Source: Malania oleifera (lineage: Eukaryota; Streptophyta; Magnoliopsida; Santalales; Ximeniaceae). From it: a stretch of DNA of 64,000 nt. Within the stretch, counting starts at the first letter, position 1, and the number at the start of each line of letters is the position of its first letter. The notes beneath the pieces are model-generated. The model had not been told where the DNA came from. It did no database searches and saw only the letters and a list, made by a program, of their open reading frames with translations. The position numbers were made by a program, and so were the translations under genes. The stretch is taken from positions 61,871,040 to 61,935,039 of the forward strand of contig NC_080419.1 in NCBI RefSeq assembly GCF_029873635.1. Direction: 5' to 3'. Positions 1-11,479 of this stretch are shown here, in pieces.

Positions 1-1131
1 TTTTCATCAAACTCTATATATACCCCTTCATTTGTCATAATTAGTGTGAGATTAGCATATAGATTAGCAAATTCTTTCTCTAAAAATTTATTGTGCTAAA
101 TACTTCATACTCCCATTTTTAACAAAGCATATTGCAAAATCTCGTTCTCATATTACATATCTTTGAGAGAAATTATTTTTTGTGGGTATTCTTTCATTCT
201 CTTTGCAAGCTAACAACTCTCTCATTCTTGCATTTGTTGATTATTGATTTTGGAGAATAGCTTAAAGTTTTTCCCATTGTATTTTACTTATAAATATTAG
301 ATTGAGAAAAACTCTTCATTAGCTTAAGAACTTGCATCCTTATTGCAAATTCCATAAGCTTGCTTTGTGTTTTGATAAAATCATTTTTATCAAACTTAAA
401 TCCTAATATCCATTGTGCTTGATATTTGAAAAATATTTTTGAGATATCTGCTTAGGGTTTTAGAGATGCTTTGAATATTCATATTGCAAATATATTATCT
501 TGAAATCAAAGGTCTCACTCTCATATATACATATTGACACACATATTGTAGGGAGTTAACACATTGGTTAACGAAATCTCACTTGAGTTTAATATCCTAT
601 CATATGTGAGTGCATTAATTGATTGTGCATATAGTGGTACATATCTGCTTGTATTAGAAGCATTTTTGTGTACACAATATTTAATTATCTATTGTTTCCT
701 GACGAATGGTCGGAAGAGGGAGACTTGCCCTGTGAAAAGTCCCGGACTGGTTCAGACATGGTTAAGAGAACTAGGTGCTCCATCCTGTTAAGGTGTTGTA
801 TTAGATGCTGCTCCACCTATTAAGCGAGCCATAGTGGAATCCTCTTACTTATGAGCTTGAGGCGGGAACGTAGGTAGTATTAGCCGAACCCCGTAACATA
901 TTTAGTGTAGTTTTTATTTTTCTGTATTTTCAATTTCAACACCTGTATGTTTTATGTTTGATTTATTATATGCAGTACATGTGTTTGATTGTTTGAATAT
1001 TTGATTGAGTTTATGATTATATAGAAAGATCTTAGGCTTGTGTAATACTGTTTGTGGAATTTGAATTGACCTAAGAGAAAAGTTTTAAATACCCAATTCA
1101 CTCCCCTCTTAGGAATACACCAATTCCAACA
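1..1131 (+). mobile_element. Partial LTR of a SIRE/Maximus-type copia element
   Basis: This is the 3' portion of a long terminal repeat on the plus strand, cut by the window edge. It ends in CACCAATTCCAACA at 1131, after the CTCCCCTCTTAGGAAT stretch typical of SIRE/Angela-type LTRs. GAGGCGGGAACGTAGG near 859-875 is another stretch I recognise from these LTRs. TATATATA at 15-22 could be the U3 TATA box. No primer-binding site follows (1132 onward reads AAAGGATCT), so it is a 3' LTR or a solo LTR whose left side is outside the window. The short open frame at 564-791 has no family resemblance and is not called a gene. Confidence 0.7.
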
Positions 1132-2273
1132 AAAGGATCTTACAAGCTTGCGTATAAACCCTTTACCATCAATTTGAATAGCCACTAGACATATCTACAA
1201 TATGTTTTAATGATAATTACAATTACTGCTAAAACTCAACCACCTGTTAAATACCCTATTATATATGGCTTTTTCCTATCACGATATAACATTTATACCA
1301 GGAAATTAGTATCAACATAATTGTCACTTGCAATTTGAAATAAACATCATAAGCAATTGATTTTCATCAAAATTGATTGAAATCAAATAGTAAACAATCA
1401 TATTAAAATTAAGAAACTTATAAAATTATCTTGCAACACACTATTTTAAAAAATGGATTACAGAAATAGACAAGTCTTAAGTCCAAACATACTTGTCTAG
1501 TACATTCAACCCCCCCCCCCCCCCAAAAAAAAACAATGTCCAATTCTTAAATCAGAATCTCCATTCAATCCATTATGAAGTCCAAGAATTTGTTAAACCA
1601 TTAGCTCATCATAAGCTATGACCTACAGAAAAGGAGAATGAAAATACATAAATAAAATAAGACAAGTAAGAGAAGAGGGAAAAATGAAGGAAAGAAAAAG
1701 GAAATCTACATAAAAAAATAAATAAAAAAAGATGCACTCATGATAGAATATAAAATTTCTTATTTAATTAAACTATACCCCAAAGAATATTAAGAGAAGT
1801 ATGCACCCTTAAATATTTAAGCATTTCTTTCTAATGAAATGCACCAAATGATACGCATACTCTAGCACCACCACAAAGCTTTTCTCTCTAAACTCTTTTA
1901 TACTACCATAGGAACTTTAAAAGAGACAAGTGCTATAAGGGGAAAAGATAATACAACCCTACTGAGCAATACATGGAGTGTGACTCAAACAAATGAAATA
2001 ACATTAAAAAGACAATTCCCTAAAATTATTTGATTCCCAAGTCCTAGAGAAAGTAAAATTGAGAAGAGAGGGGTGCATGAACTTCTCTTTTTTAAGAAAC
2101 AGAAGGCACGCTCCTAGAGAAGTAAAATTGAAAACTTTATCAAGTAACCTAGTCTTAACCAACCTAGTTCACCATATACATCTTCCTATCAAGCATTAGT
2201 ACTTCAAACTTCACTTCATTTGTATAGTCTTAACCTTAGCCTAGTATATCCTTAGCATCGATTACAACCCTAT
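1132..2273. other. AT-rich non-coding stretch
   Basis: No gene or recognisable repeat family was seen here on either strand. It contains a run of 15 C at 1510-1524 followed directly by a run of A. Several short AT-rich open frames have no coding character. Confidence 0.5.
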
Positions 2274-2918
2274 TGACTCACTCGAAAAAATGAGCAGCTC
2301 GGAAGCTATCCCAAGTATAGGAGTTTAGTCGTGTAATAATTAGCCCAAGGGTCAGATCATCTCCTCAGGGAATGCATTTTAATTCCAAAAGAAATTAAGA
2401 AAAGAAAAATTTACTGAACATAGTTCAAATTCAGTTTCCTAGGATTATTGAGATTTTGCAATGAAATTTAAACCCCAACTAAAAATTAAATACATTCAAA
2501 ATAATTGTTTAAATACTAGATTTATATATCGGAATAACGAAATAAGTAAACCCTACAATCATCCAACTGAATAAGAATATTAACTTTAAACGTAAATTCA
2601 AGTAAGAATACACTCTAAATAAAAACACAAACTTTAATAATAAAAACACCCAAGAAAATAATTAAATCCATATAAAAACTTTAAATAAGAAAACAAATTG
2701 AAATTAACAATAATAATTCTTAAATGAGAATTTAAATGCAAGTGAGAGAGAGAGATTTAAACAAAAATTTATCTAGTCTAAAGAAAGTTCTTAAATTAAA
2801 CAAACTATTTTTAAACAAAAATTAATCCAAACTTTGAATAAATTAAAAATACCCAAGAAATTAATTTTAACAAAAATTGAGTTCAAAGAAAGAGAGAGAT
2901 GAAAGAGCAATGGAGAAG

Positions 2919-2984
<66 letters not shown>

Positions 2985-3262
2985 AGAGCTAGCCATGGAG
3001 TTGCTGCTGCTCTACGCACAGCTACTGCCCCCTCCCCACCGGCAAAACTACTCCCAAAGAAAATAATCTAATCCCTACATCCCCCTCCAAAAGCAAACCT
3101 ACCAACTTAAAAAAAATAATATCCCCCACTCCCGTTTTCATTAAATATCCAATTCCCCTTCAAAATCCCCCAGCACTGGCAAAGTGAAGACCCACCTCTT
3201 GTTGCATGGGCGGGTCAAATCAAGTCCCTATTTCCTTTTCTTTTTTTTTCCCTTTTCTTATC
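2274..3262 (-). mobile_element. Truncated Athila-like LTR
   Basis: Read on the minus strand, this matches the latter part of the LTRs at 28973-33044 and 40654-42377. Shared blocks are the ATTCCCT..GGAGA..GATCTG block, the ACGACTAAACTCCTATACTTGGGA block and the terminal GAGTGAGTCA. Its terminus on the plus strand is TGACTCACTC at 2274. The first part of the LTR is missing: at about 3262 the sequence jumps into element-internal sequence, so a deletion removed the LTR start, the polypurine tract and nearby internal DNA. Confidence 0.7.
2923..2981. repeat. (GA)n microsatellite inside Athila-like LTR
   Basis: An almost pure GA dinucleotide run. The same tract, as (CT)n, sits at the same relative place in the three plus-strand Athila-like LTRs at about 29655-29706, 35601-35667 and 41570-41602. 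Confidence 0.9.
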
Positions 3263-3545
3263 AAATGCAAATGCGACACGACCATACCATTTCACATACA
3301 AAAATATAACCAAATTTCACACAAGCTCATCATATACAATGCACGCAACTTCGAAGTAAGTCATTCATGCAAGTATCGTCGTTATATAATTGTTAAGAAC
3401 AGTATGCTCACATAAAGTTAACTAGTAATTACAATTCAGAGTTAATGTAGTCATATGAATCTGAGTATAAACATGCTAAATTTCGAGGTATGTGTAATGT
3501 GTATGACTTGTTACACCCAGGATACCAGTGGACACCTCCACCTAG
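3263..3545 (-). mobile_element. 3' internal fragment of the same Athila-like element
   Basis: The reverse complement aligns by eye with 40180-40430, the non-coding DNA just before the 3' LTR of the element at 17852-42377. Shared features are the ATCCTGAGTGTAA-like block, the CAGTATGCTCACAT block and the GAAATGGTATA-like block. It carries no coding signal. Similarity fades near 3545. Confidence 0.6.
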
Positions 3546-4931
3546 CTTCGTATAACCCATTGTTTATGAATGACCTAGTGGGCAATGATGCAGTCTACCT
3601 TCTAGTTAAAAATATGTTATGAATGTGGGAGCCTTCTTTGTATACCCCTGGTGTGCGTTTTCCAAGTGGCATGATACAATTAGGAAGCTCACATGGAAAA
3701 TATGATGGATCCTTAGCTTTGGAGGTTGCTTCATTTGATAAGTCATCTTGTCAACTTGTCAAATGGTTGAAAAAAAAAAAAGTTCTTCATGCCTCCTTAT
3801 GAACTCATTGTGCAACTTGTTAACACTCTTGCTAAGTGGGGACAAATAATTAAAAAGAAAAGGTGTCCCTCTTGAAACTTCAAGCATCATTACTTCTTAT
3901 TTTTTGATATATTTCATCATCTTCTTAGCTATCTTGACCTTGTCATTTTTCTTATACCCTCCTTGTTGAATTTATAAGCTATTAGACTCTACTTATATAT
4001 CCTATAATAATGGTTTTGGTTGTTTATGGTTGTTGTCCCTTAAATAGATCAAAGGGATCTAACTTGTGAATTTACCTCTTTTTAAGTTGTATGAGAATTA
4101 AGTTACGTAAAGAAACTTTTTCCAATATTTTTGGTTAGGACTCACATAATGCCTCTTGTATAAACTCTAACAAGGCATCCACTCCTTTGGTTTGGCCACC
4201 AATTTGTGGGTGAAAGCTTGTGGAGAAGTTAAGTTTCAATCCCAAGACCTAAAGGAGTTCCATCTAAAATCACCCTATGAATCTTCTATCCTTATTGCTT
4301 ACTATGAGAATTTGAACTCCACAATACTCAAACACATGCTTAACGAACAGCGAGCTTCTTCTTTCGACTGAACATTCCTTAAGAGTGGAAATAAACAACT
4401 TATTTTTGGAACATCTATCCACCACTACCATAATGGTACCATACCCTTTAGATTGGGTAAGCAAGTGATAAAATTCATTGGAATGTTTTCCTAAGTTCAT
4501 TTAGGTATAGGCAATCCTCTAACAACCCTATAGGTTGGTTTTGATCCACCTTAATCAAGTTAGCACACAAGTCTAGTTCACGCATAAAGCTCTAATTCAC
4601 CACAATTTTTTGGCTTGTAGTAAGAATAAATGCAAGCGTACGGAAGATCCCTCAATGTCTAGCCCATTTGGAGTCATGTCACTCCTTAAGAATTCGTGTC
4701 ATTGAGTTTCTTAACTTTTTTCGCATAGATACAATTGCTTTTAGTGAAGAGTAGACCATGCTTTAACCAACACTACAACATCTTCTCATCTTTGACATTG
4801 TCAATCCTCATTTTGTTCAAAGGACCATGCCATATTCCATCCTTGATTTAATCCATCTCGACTCTTTGGGGTCTACTAATATCTACTAGCTTGAATTTCT
4901 AGCTTATTGCATCTTCCACTAAGTTATCCTT
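3546..4931 (-). pseudogene. Decayed gypsy integrase region (left part of an old element)
   Basis: The clearest frame, 4500 back to 4270, carries MVVVDRCSKNKLFI and VSNKDRRFI, which correspond to the first and second acidic blocks of a Ty3/gypsy integrase. Downstream on the same strand, around 4175-4215, a frame with FHPQIGGQT matches the conserved HPQTDGQTE-like block. Frames are broken by stops and shifts, so it is not functional. The RT and RNase H of what appears to be the same element are at 15544-17846 on the same strand. The Tekay-type element at 4937-15538 lies between the two halves. The left limit of this remnant was not resolved. Confidence 0.7.
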
Positions 4932-4936
4932 TCCTA
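4932..4936. repeat. Target-site duplication TCCTA, left copy
   Basis: TCCTA directly precedes the LTR terminus TGTGACGCC. The identical five bases follow the other terminus at 15539-15543. Confidence 0.85.
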
Positions 4937-7462
4937 TGTGACGCCCCGATTTTCATACAAATTTTTTTTTTCAATAATAAATAAATAATCACATGTCATC
5001 CATAACATTCACAAATCGGCCACGGCAACAATCCTACTATCATTCGTACGACCCGACCCGCATTAGGTACCGGGTAAAAAGTTATTTTATTACACAACCT
5101 AACAGCGGAAGACAGTATATACATATCAGTCAGAATACAATACCCAGAGTATCAATACACACATATACACAATACTATCTTATACCCAAAAACAATACAA
5201 CCCTAGTCCAAACTCACCCTGTATATCAGGGTTCCAGCTCCCTACTATCACGGAGCTTTATCACCAGGTCTATCCATGTTCCCTCAAAAGTTTAGATAAT
5301 TTGGGCGAGACACATCTCAGTAAGAAGGAATAAATTATTTACAATGTGTGGCCATATGAGTACAATTATAATACACTTTACTTTTCAAATCAACATTTCA
5401 TCTAAGAAAATACACTGATATATACACATTCTCATAATCATATAGATATATAACACAAGCTTTTATAAGCTTTAAAAATCATTCCACAAAATCAATCATT
5501 CCAACACATTTTTACCTACGAAGTTCCTAAGAATAGGGAAGATTACCCGCCCATACAGGTAGCTTCCCTCTGCCCTAACACGTTATGCAGCTGGGTATGG
5601 CCACATCTGATACCTATCAGGGCACTCACCATACTCAATAAGCCCTCAGGCAGAGAGTTTCACTTCACCTCAATTATATATGTCATTAACTCACACAGTT
5701 CATTTCTCATATTTAACATTCTTTATTTCTCAATTTCCATTCTTTCTTTCATTTCTCATTTTAGCCAATGTTATCATTCTTTTACTTTTGGTTTCCATTT
5801 TACTTTCCAGCTCATGAGTATCCTCGGTATCAAATACCAACATCGCGTCTGTAACTCATGGCCACCCTGAGGATCTTTCTATACACGCCATGCTTCCCCC
5901 TATGGTCAAGATTGCACGGCCCGAAGGCTGGATCTAACCGCGGTTGGCCGACCCGGTTAGATCAAATATCATATCACATATCGCGTCTGTAGTACGACTG
6001 ACCGGCCTATAACCCTAATCTGGACTTAGAGGGCCCAACAACCCTACAAAATGGTTCAGTCGACTGTCACGTCACATGCTCCAAGAGTCCGTGTGGTTGC
6101 ACTAACACCATTAGCAACGGTACCGTGCTTAATATCATAGCTATCCAACAGGGTTTACCACCACATATCTGCAATCATTATGCGGTATTGGCATTTTATC
6201 ATTCATATTTCACGTATTTCCACATTTCTCATTTTCATATTGCAGAATTAACATTGCAATATTTTATTTCACATATTCACATTTCAATATCAGTATTCTC
6301 CACACATTTCATCATTTAAATGATATTTTCTCAATTCATAATTCATCTCATCTCATACTATCATATACATATCTTATTGCACAATTACCCAATATTTCTC
6401 AAAACACATTTCCATATTTCACCTTTTTTCATTTTCTCAGAGAATACATTTCTTGCACATTTCACTTTCATCATTTTCCCACATTTTAATTCTCATATTA
6501 GAACACATTTTAGTATCACATACTTCACAGGGTAAATCATCTAACTCAGTTTAAACATTTCTCAATATAAATCATATGCCACACAAATTTCATCTGATAT
6601 TTATATCATAATAAATTTTAGGTAAAATAGCATACGCCATTTTCACATATTTATCAACCCATAATTTTCATAAAAAAAAAATGTTATAATTTATTCCCCT
6701 TACTTGGCTTACTGAGAGTCTCGCTAGAATCCAAAATCCTACACCGTTGGCGCCCGAAATTCAACTCCTGCAATTTGCATTTTTCCCAAGTTAATTAATC
6801 TATTTCTCCAAAATAATACTCATTTAGCCTTCCCTAGGCTCCATATACCTCAAATTAATATTTAAACTATTATTTAACACCCCCACTTAATTTTCTAAAT
6901 TTTGCCTGCGGGTCCCAAAATTACACCCGCGGCGCTCATTCGAGCCCTAAATTCTAAAAACCTTACTTCAGCCTCAGATGCTCAATATTTTAGCATTTCT
7001 AAATTAATGCTAATTAATTAAAAATAAGCCCCTTAATAACTCCCGTATCCCAAATTTGGGATTTTGGTCCGACACTCCCATGAGAATTTCGTCCACTAGA
7101 CTTGTAGAGAATGATCCCTAGATTCTCGTGGTGGTGTCTATTCGTCAATTAGGCTTATAATTTGCAAGAAATTAAAGTAAAAGGAGAAATTGACTTACCC
7201 TAGGGGATACGCCTACGCCGCTCCTACCACCGATCCGCTCAGGTAGAAATGACGACAGTGAAAAATGGAGTCTAGCGTTATCCTCGGATTTTCAATTGGG
7301 CGAAAATCCATCACGAAATCGAGGAGAGAGGGAGCGAGAATGAAAGGAAAGAGAGAAAGAGCGCGTTTAGAGAACCTGAAGGGCAGGGGGTGGCCTGCGT
7401 AGGGGAAGAAGAAGCATTTTGAAAAAAAATTTCATCTTGAAGCTTCTTTGAAGCTTTAGGAT

Positions 7463-7464
<2 letters not shown>

Positions 7465-7538
<74 letters not shown>

Positions 7539-7539
7539 T
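7465..7539. repeat. (AAT)n microsatellite in the 3' LTR
   Basis: An almost pure AAT/TAA trinucleotide run near the LTR end. The 5' LTR has shorter or differently placed runs at about 15306-15360 and an (ATT)n run at about 15435-15489, so the array length changed after insertion. Confidence 0.9.
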
Positions 7540-7604
7540 ATTTTATTAATAAAAATAAAAATAAATTTTAATTATTTTTTTCCTTTTTTAAAAAAATCGG
7601 ATAA

Positions 7605-7646
7605 AATAATAATAATAATAATAATAATTATTATTATTATTATTAT
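7605..7646. repeat. Inverted (AAT)n/(ATT)n tract
   Basis: An AAT run passes directly into an ATT run, forming a self-complementary stretch that could fold into a long hairpin. Confidence 0.8.
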
Positions 7647-7704
7647 CATTTTTTTTTTGGAATCATTCCACTAATATTCTATATCCCTTTTTGGGGTTAT
7701 TACA

Positions 7705-7716
7705 TTCTCTCCTTCT
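7705..7716 (-). other. Polypurine tract of the Tekay-type element
   Basis: On the minus strand the internal region ends in AGAAGGAGAGAA directly before the LTR terminus TGTAATAACCCC. This is the expected primer for plus-strand DNA synthesis. Confidence 0.75.
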
Positions 7717-7970
7717 TATAAAAATTTCATCCTCGAAATTTGTCATTCCCCTCTTTCCCTTCTATAGCGAAAACACTTCCAATTTTTATTAATCACCATC
7801 ACTTATGGCGGAGGAATACCGTGGTTACAACGGGTTCTGGGAGATTACAACTATTCAAAATTCTCCCGAAACTATTAACGTTTCAAAACTAAAAACCCTA
7901 TCTATTGTTTGTAATACTATATAAATAAAAACTACACGATATTATTCTTTTTACTCTGACTGGCTCAGCT

Positions 7971-8408
7971 CTAAACTCCACTGAATAAGTGCGGATATCT
8001 CTGGCGCATCTGATCCTCCAATTCCCAAGAAGCCTCCTTAACAGCATGATTGCGCCACAACACTTTCACCAGTGGAATCTTCTTCGTACGTAGCTCCTGT
8101 TCCTTCCAGTCAAGAATCTGTACTGGCACTTCCTCATAAGCTAAAGTATCACCCAACTCCAGTGCTTCATATCTAATCACATGGGAGGGGTCTGGGACGT
8201 ATTTCCTCAACATAAAAACATGGAATACGTCATGGATCCTAGATAGGATTGGTGGTAACGCCAAACGATAGGCAACTGGACCTACCCTCTCAAAAATCTC
8301 GAATGGTCCAATATACCTAGAGCTCAGCTTACCCTTCCTCCCGAACCTCATAACCCCCTTCACCGGCGCCACCTTCAGGAACACGTGATCTCCTGCGTCA
8401 AACTCCAA
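7971..8408 (-). pseudogene. Integrase C-terminus with chromodomain-like tail
   Basis: An open frame of 145 residues. Its first half has the gypsy integrase C-terminal pattern (KLSSRYIGPFEI, YRLALPP, HDVFHVFMLRKYV). Its second half reads YEEVPVQILDWKEQ, then VLWRNHAVKEASWE, and ends RQRYPHLF, the tail typical of Tekay-type chromoviruses, thought to steer integration into heterochromatin. This part of the frame is intact, but it is cut off from the integrase core by stops upstream (for example 8544-8546), so the whole integrase cannot be made. Confidence 0.85.
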
Positions 8409-8499
8409 TTCTTGCCGATGAGTATTATCATAACTCTTCTGCCGGCTCTGCGCTGTCCTGATCCTGTCTCTAATGGGTCTGACTTTATCCTGAGTCTGC

Positions 8500-9130
8500 T
8501 ATATCAGCTCTGGCCCCAATACCTATCTCTCTCCAACCTCATCCTAGTATAACGGGGATCGGAACCTCCTGCCATACAGCGCTTCATATGGTGCCATCCC
8601 AATGCTAGCCTGGTAGCTGTTGTTATACGCAAACTCGACCAGTGGTAGATGCTGCATCCAACGACCTCCAAAGTCTAGCACACATGCTCGCAGCATATCC
8701 TCCAGAATCTATATCGTCCTCTCCGTATGTCCAACTGTCTGAGGATGAAAAGCTCTGTTGAACGACAACTGAGAACCCATGGCCCCTTGCAGACTCTTCC
8801 AAAAACAAAATGTGAACCGTGGGTCTCTATCTGAAACTATGGACACTGGGACGTCATGGAGCCTAACTATCTTCTGGATGTATAACTCTGCCAATTTGTC
8901 CATGGAGTAGCTAACTCAGATCGGCTTCGTTAGCCGTTCCACCACTTTTCGAATAGCGTCCTATCCATGCAATGTTGGCGGTAATCCTGAGACGAAATCC
9001 ATCACTATATGCTCTCACTTCCTCTCAGGAATATGGAGTGGCTGCAACGATCCCGTCGATCTCTGATGCTCAGCCTTCACTTACTAGCACGTCAAGCACT
9101 GATCCACAAATTGAGTTGTCACCCTCTTCA
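8500..9130 (-). pseudogene. Integrase core of the Tekay-type element
   Basis: This region would cut and join element DNA into the host genome. VSDRDPRFT holds the second catalytic aspartate, and FHPQTVGHTERTI is the conserved block before the catalytic glutamate region. A later stretch, EFAYNNSYQASI and PYEALYGRR, follows in the same frame after a TAG at 8709-8711. Further TAG stops lie at 8544-8546 and 8961-8963. The zinc-binding N-terminus near 9040-9130 is badly eroded. Confidence 0.8.
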
Positions 9131-9625
9131 TGTTGCTCCACCAGAAGGACTCTCAAAGATCCCTGTACATTTTAGTGCTATCTGGATGTACAGTATATAG
9201 GGACCGATGTGCTTCCTCAGAATGACCCATTTGATCTCAGGATCGGGAGGAACACATAACTTGGTACGAAACCTCAAGGCTCCATCATATGAAATGCTAA
9301 ACTCTGTTTCTTGACCATCCTGTACCTTTCCCATAAGCTCTACTAGTTCTACGTCATTCCTCTGGACTGCTTTACTCCTCTCCTATAGAGTCGGCTGTAA
9401 AATCAAGTCAGCAATGAACACCTGGTGATCGCCCTCTTCCAGCTCCACGCCGAGCCTCTCCAAATCCATCTAGATCGAATGCTGAATCTCCACTGCAAAC
9501 ACAGATGAATCCACTAATTTCTGACTCAAAGTATCAGCAACCATATTAGCCTTTCTTGGGTGGTAGCTAATAGTGCAGTCATAATCCTTTACTAGCTCCA
9601 ACCATCTCCTCTGCCTCATATTCAA

Positions 9626-9895
9626 TTAATTCTGCATGAAGAAATACTTTAAACTCTTATAGTCAGTGAATATCTCACACCTACCCCCATATAGATAGTG
9701 CCTCCAAATCTTCAACGCGTAAACAACTGCTGCCAACTCTAGATCATGGGTAGGGTAGTTTTTCTTATATTCTTTCAACTTTAGTGAGGCATAGACTATC
9801 ACTCTCCCTCGTTGCATCAACACGCATCCGAGCCCTTTCTGGGACACATCACTATAAATTACGAACCCCTCTTCGCCTGAAGGAATCGTCAACAC
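9626..9895 (-). pseudogene. RNase H of the Tekay-type element
   Basis: An open frame of 89 residues with [15 protein letters not shown] (YSDAS.. in typical copies), [18 protein letters not shown] and [11 protein letters not shown], the standard gypsy RNase H blocks that degrade the RNA strand during reverse transcription. The frame ends in a stop soon after the last block. Downstream, 9131-9625 is the decayed linker to the integrase. Confidence 0.85.
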
Positions 9896-9925
9896 AGGCG
9901 CAATGATGAGTCGCTGCTTTAATTC

Positions 9926-10650
9926 CTAGAAGCTTTGTTCACATTCATCAGACCACTCAAAGTTCACTCCCTTCCTAGTCAATCGGGTAAGTGGGCCTGA
10001 CAATCTAGAGAAGCCCTCAACAAACCTGCGGTAGTACCCAGCCAATCCCAGGAAACTCCAGATCTCGTGCACGTTCTTTGATCGTACCCAGTCTACTATC
10101 GCCTCAATCTTACTCGGATCAATAGAAATACCATCCCTGGATATAACGTGTCCAAGGAAGGTAACCTGTTCCATCCAGAACTCACACTTCTTAAGCTTCG
10201 CATAAAGCTTCTTCTCTCACAATACCTGAAGCACTATACTCAGATGCTCCTCATGCTCCTCTGGGCTATTCGAATACATTAGTATATCATCAAAAAATAC
10301 TACCACAAACTGATCCAAGTACTGGTGAAGGACCCGGTTCATCAGATCCATAAACACTGCAGGAGCATTCGTCAACCCAAACGACATAACTAGAAATTCA
10401 TAGTGACCATACCGTGTTCTGAATGCCGTCTTCAGAACATCTTCCGTCCTGACTTTCATCTGATGGTACCCAGAGTGTAAATCTATCTTCGAAAAGATCT
10501 GTGTCCCCTATAACTGATCAAACAAATCATCGATACGCGGGAGCGGGAATTTATTCTTGATAGTTACTTTATTTATTTCTCTATAGTCGATGCATAACCT
10601 CATCGAGTCATCCTTCTTCCTCACAAAAAAAATCGGTGCTCCATAGGGCG
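9926..10650 (-). pseudogene. Reverse transcriptase of the Tekay-type element
   Basis: Two frames cover the RT. The upstream part shows [12 protein letters not shown] and a TAG at 10507-10509. The frame 10459-10217 has [16 protein letters not shown] and the catalytic block FFDDILMYS, with both aspartates kept. The frame 10174-9926 starts [13 protein letters not shown], then [15 protein letters not shown], the connection to RNase H. The stops mean no full enzyme is made. Confidence 0.88.
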
Positions 10651-10687
10651 ACATACTGGGCCAAATAAACCCCTTATCTAATAGTTC

Positions 10688-10897
10688 CTACAACTGCTCC
10701 TTCAATTCTTTCAGCTCTGCCGGTGCCATTCTATACGACGCCTTCGAAATCGGCGCTGTCCTTGGAACCAAATCAATAACGAACTCTACCTCACAATCAG
10801 GAGGTAGTCCCACAAAATCCTCAGGGAATACATCAAGAAAATCCCTCACCATTAAGATATCCTCCACCCTCAGATCCCCTTCTGATACTGCCTTCAC
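10688..10897 (-). pseudogene. Protease-RT linker of the Tekay-type element
   Basis: A 69-residue frame with [17 protein letters not shown], the block that precedes RT in nearly all gypsy polyproteins, followed by [16 protein letters not shown], which leads into the RT. It is separated from the protease at 11036-11476 by a short decayed stretch. Confidence 0.85.
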
Positions 10898-11035
10898 CCA
10901 GGCTAAATATCCCTAACAACCTTCTGATAGCAATCTACATGCTTGAATAGCAGATAGTAACTGAGGTGGGGTGCGCACCCGTGATCCCACGAATTTGTAC
11001 TCTTGTCCCTCTGGAGGTCTGAATATTACCACACT

Positions 11036-11476
11036 TTAATGGAAATCAATGCTAGCATAGTGGGCAGCTAGCCAATCCATACCCAAGATTATCTCAAACC
11101 CATGCATGTCTAAAAGCACCATATTAGTTAACAAAGACCACCCCTGAATATCCACTGTACAGTCCTTGAGTACCTTTGTACATACCCCTACAACCCTAGT
11201 CGGCGTAGTAATAGACAAACTAATTTCTACCTGCTGAAGCTCAAACACACACAATTTAACATAATCTTGGGCAATAAACGATTGCGTCGCCCCAGAATCA
11301 AACAACACAGTAGCTTTAAATGACAGTATTAAAATCGTACTTGTCAACATATCTCTCGCCGCCTCAGCATCTCCCTGCATCAGCGCATAAACTCGCGCCG
11401 GTGCAGTATTCCTCTGCTGTCCACCTCGAGGGGCCTGATAGTCTCCTCTGTATGGTCGAAGAGTAGCCGCTACCAC
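11036..11476 (-). pseudogene. Aspartic protease of the Tekay-type element
   Basis: The frame of 146 residues contains VLFDSGATQSFI, the retropepsin active-site triad D-S-G, and near its end IILGMDWLAAHYASIDF, the second conserved protease block. It would cleave the polyprotein in the virus-like particle. The protease core looks uninterrupted. The frame is open at its start only because a stop separates it from gag. Confidence 0.88.
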
Positions 11477-11479
11477 TGG

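Larger units (their letters stand above)
4937..7704 (-). repeat. 3' LTR of the Tekay-type element
   Basis: On the plus strand it begins TGTGACGCCCC and ends GGGGTTATTACA. It aligns along its whole length with 12785-15538. Open frames inside it at 4993-5295 and 6125-6535 are Phe/His/Ile-rich translations of AT-rich LTR DNA and occur again in the other LTR at 14031-14379. They are not genes. Confidence 0.92.

Noticed and set aside
1510..1524. Run of 15 C, and similar runs near 35461 and 52586
   Set aside because: Homopolymer tracts, prone to sequencing error; only the one near 52586 has a role, as a polypurine tract in a TRIM-like element.
6125..6535. Two adjacent plus-strand frames rich in His, Phe and Ile
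   Set aside because: They lie in an LTR, recur in the other LTR at 14031-14379, and have no coding character.
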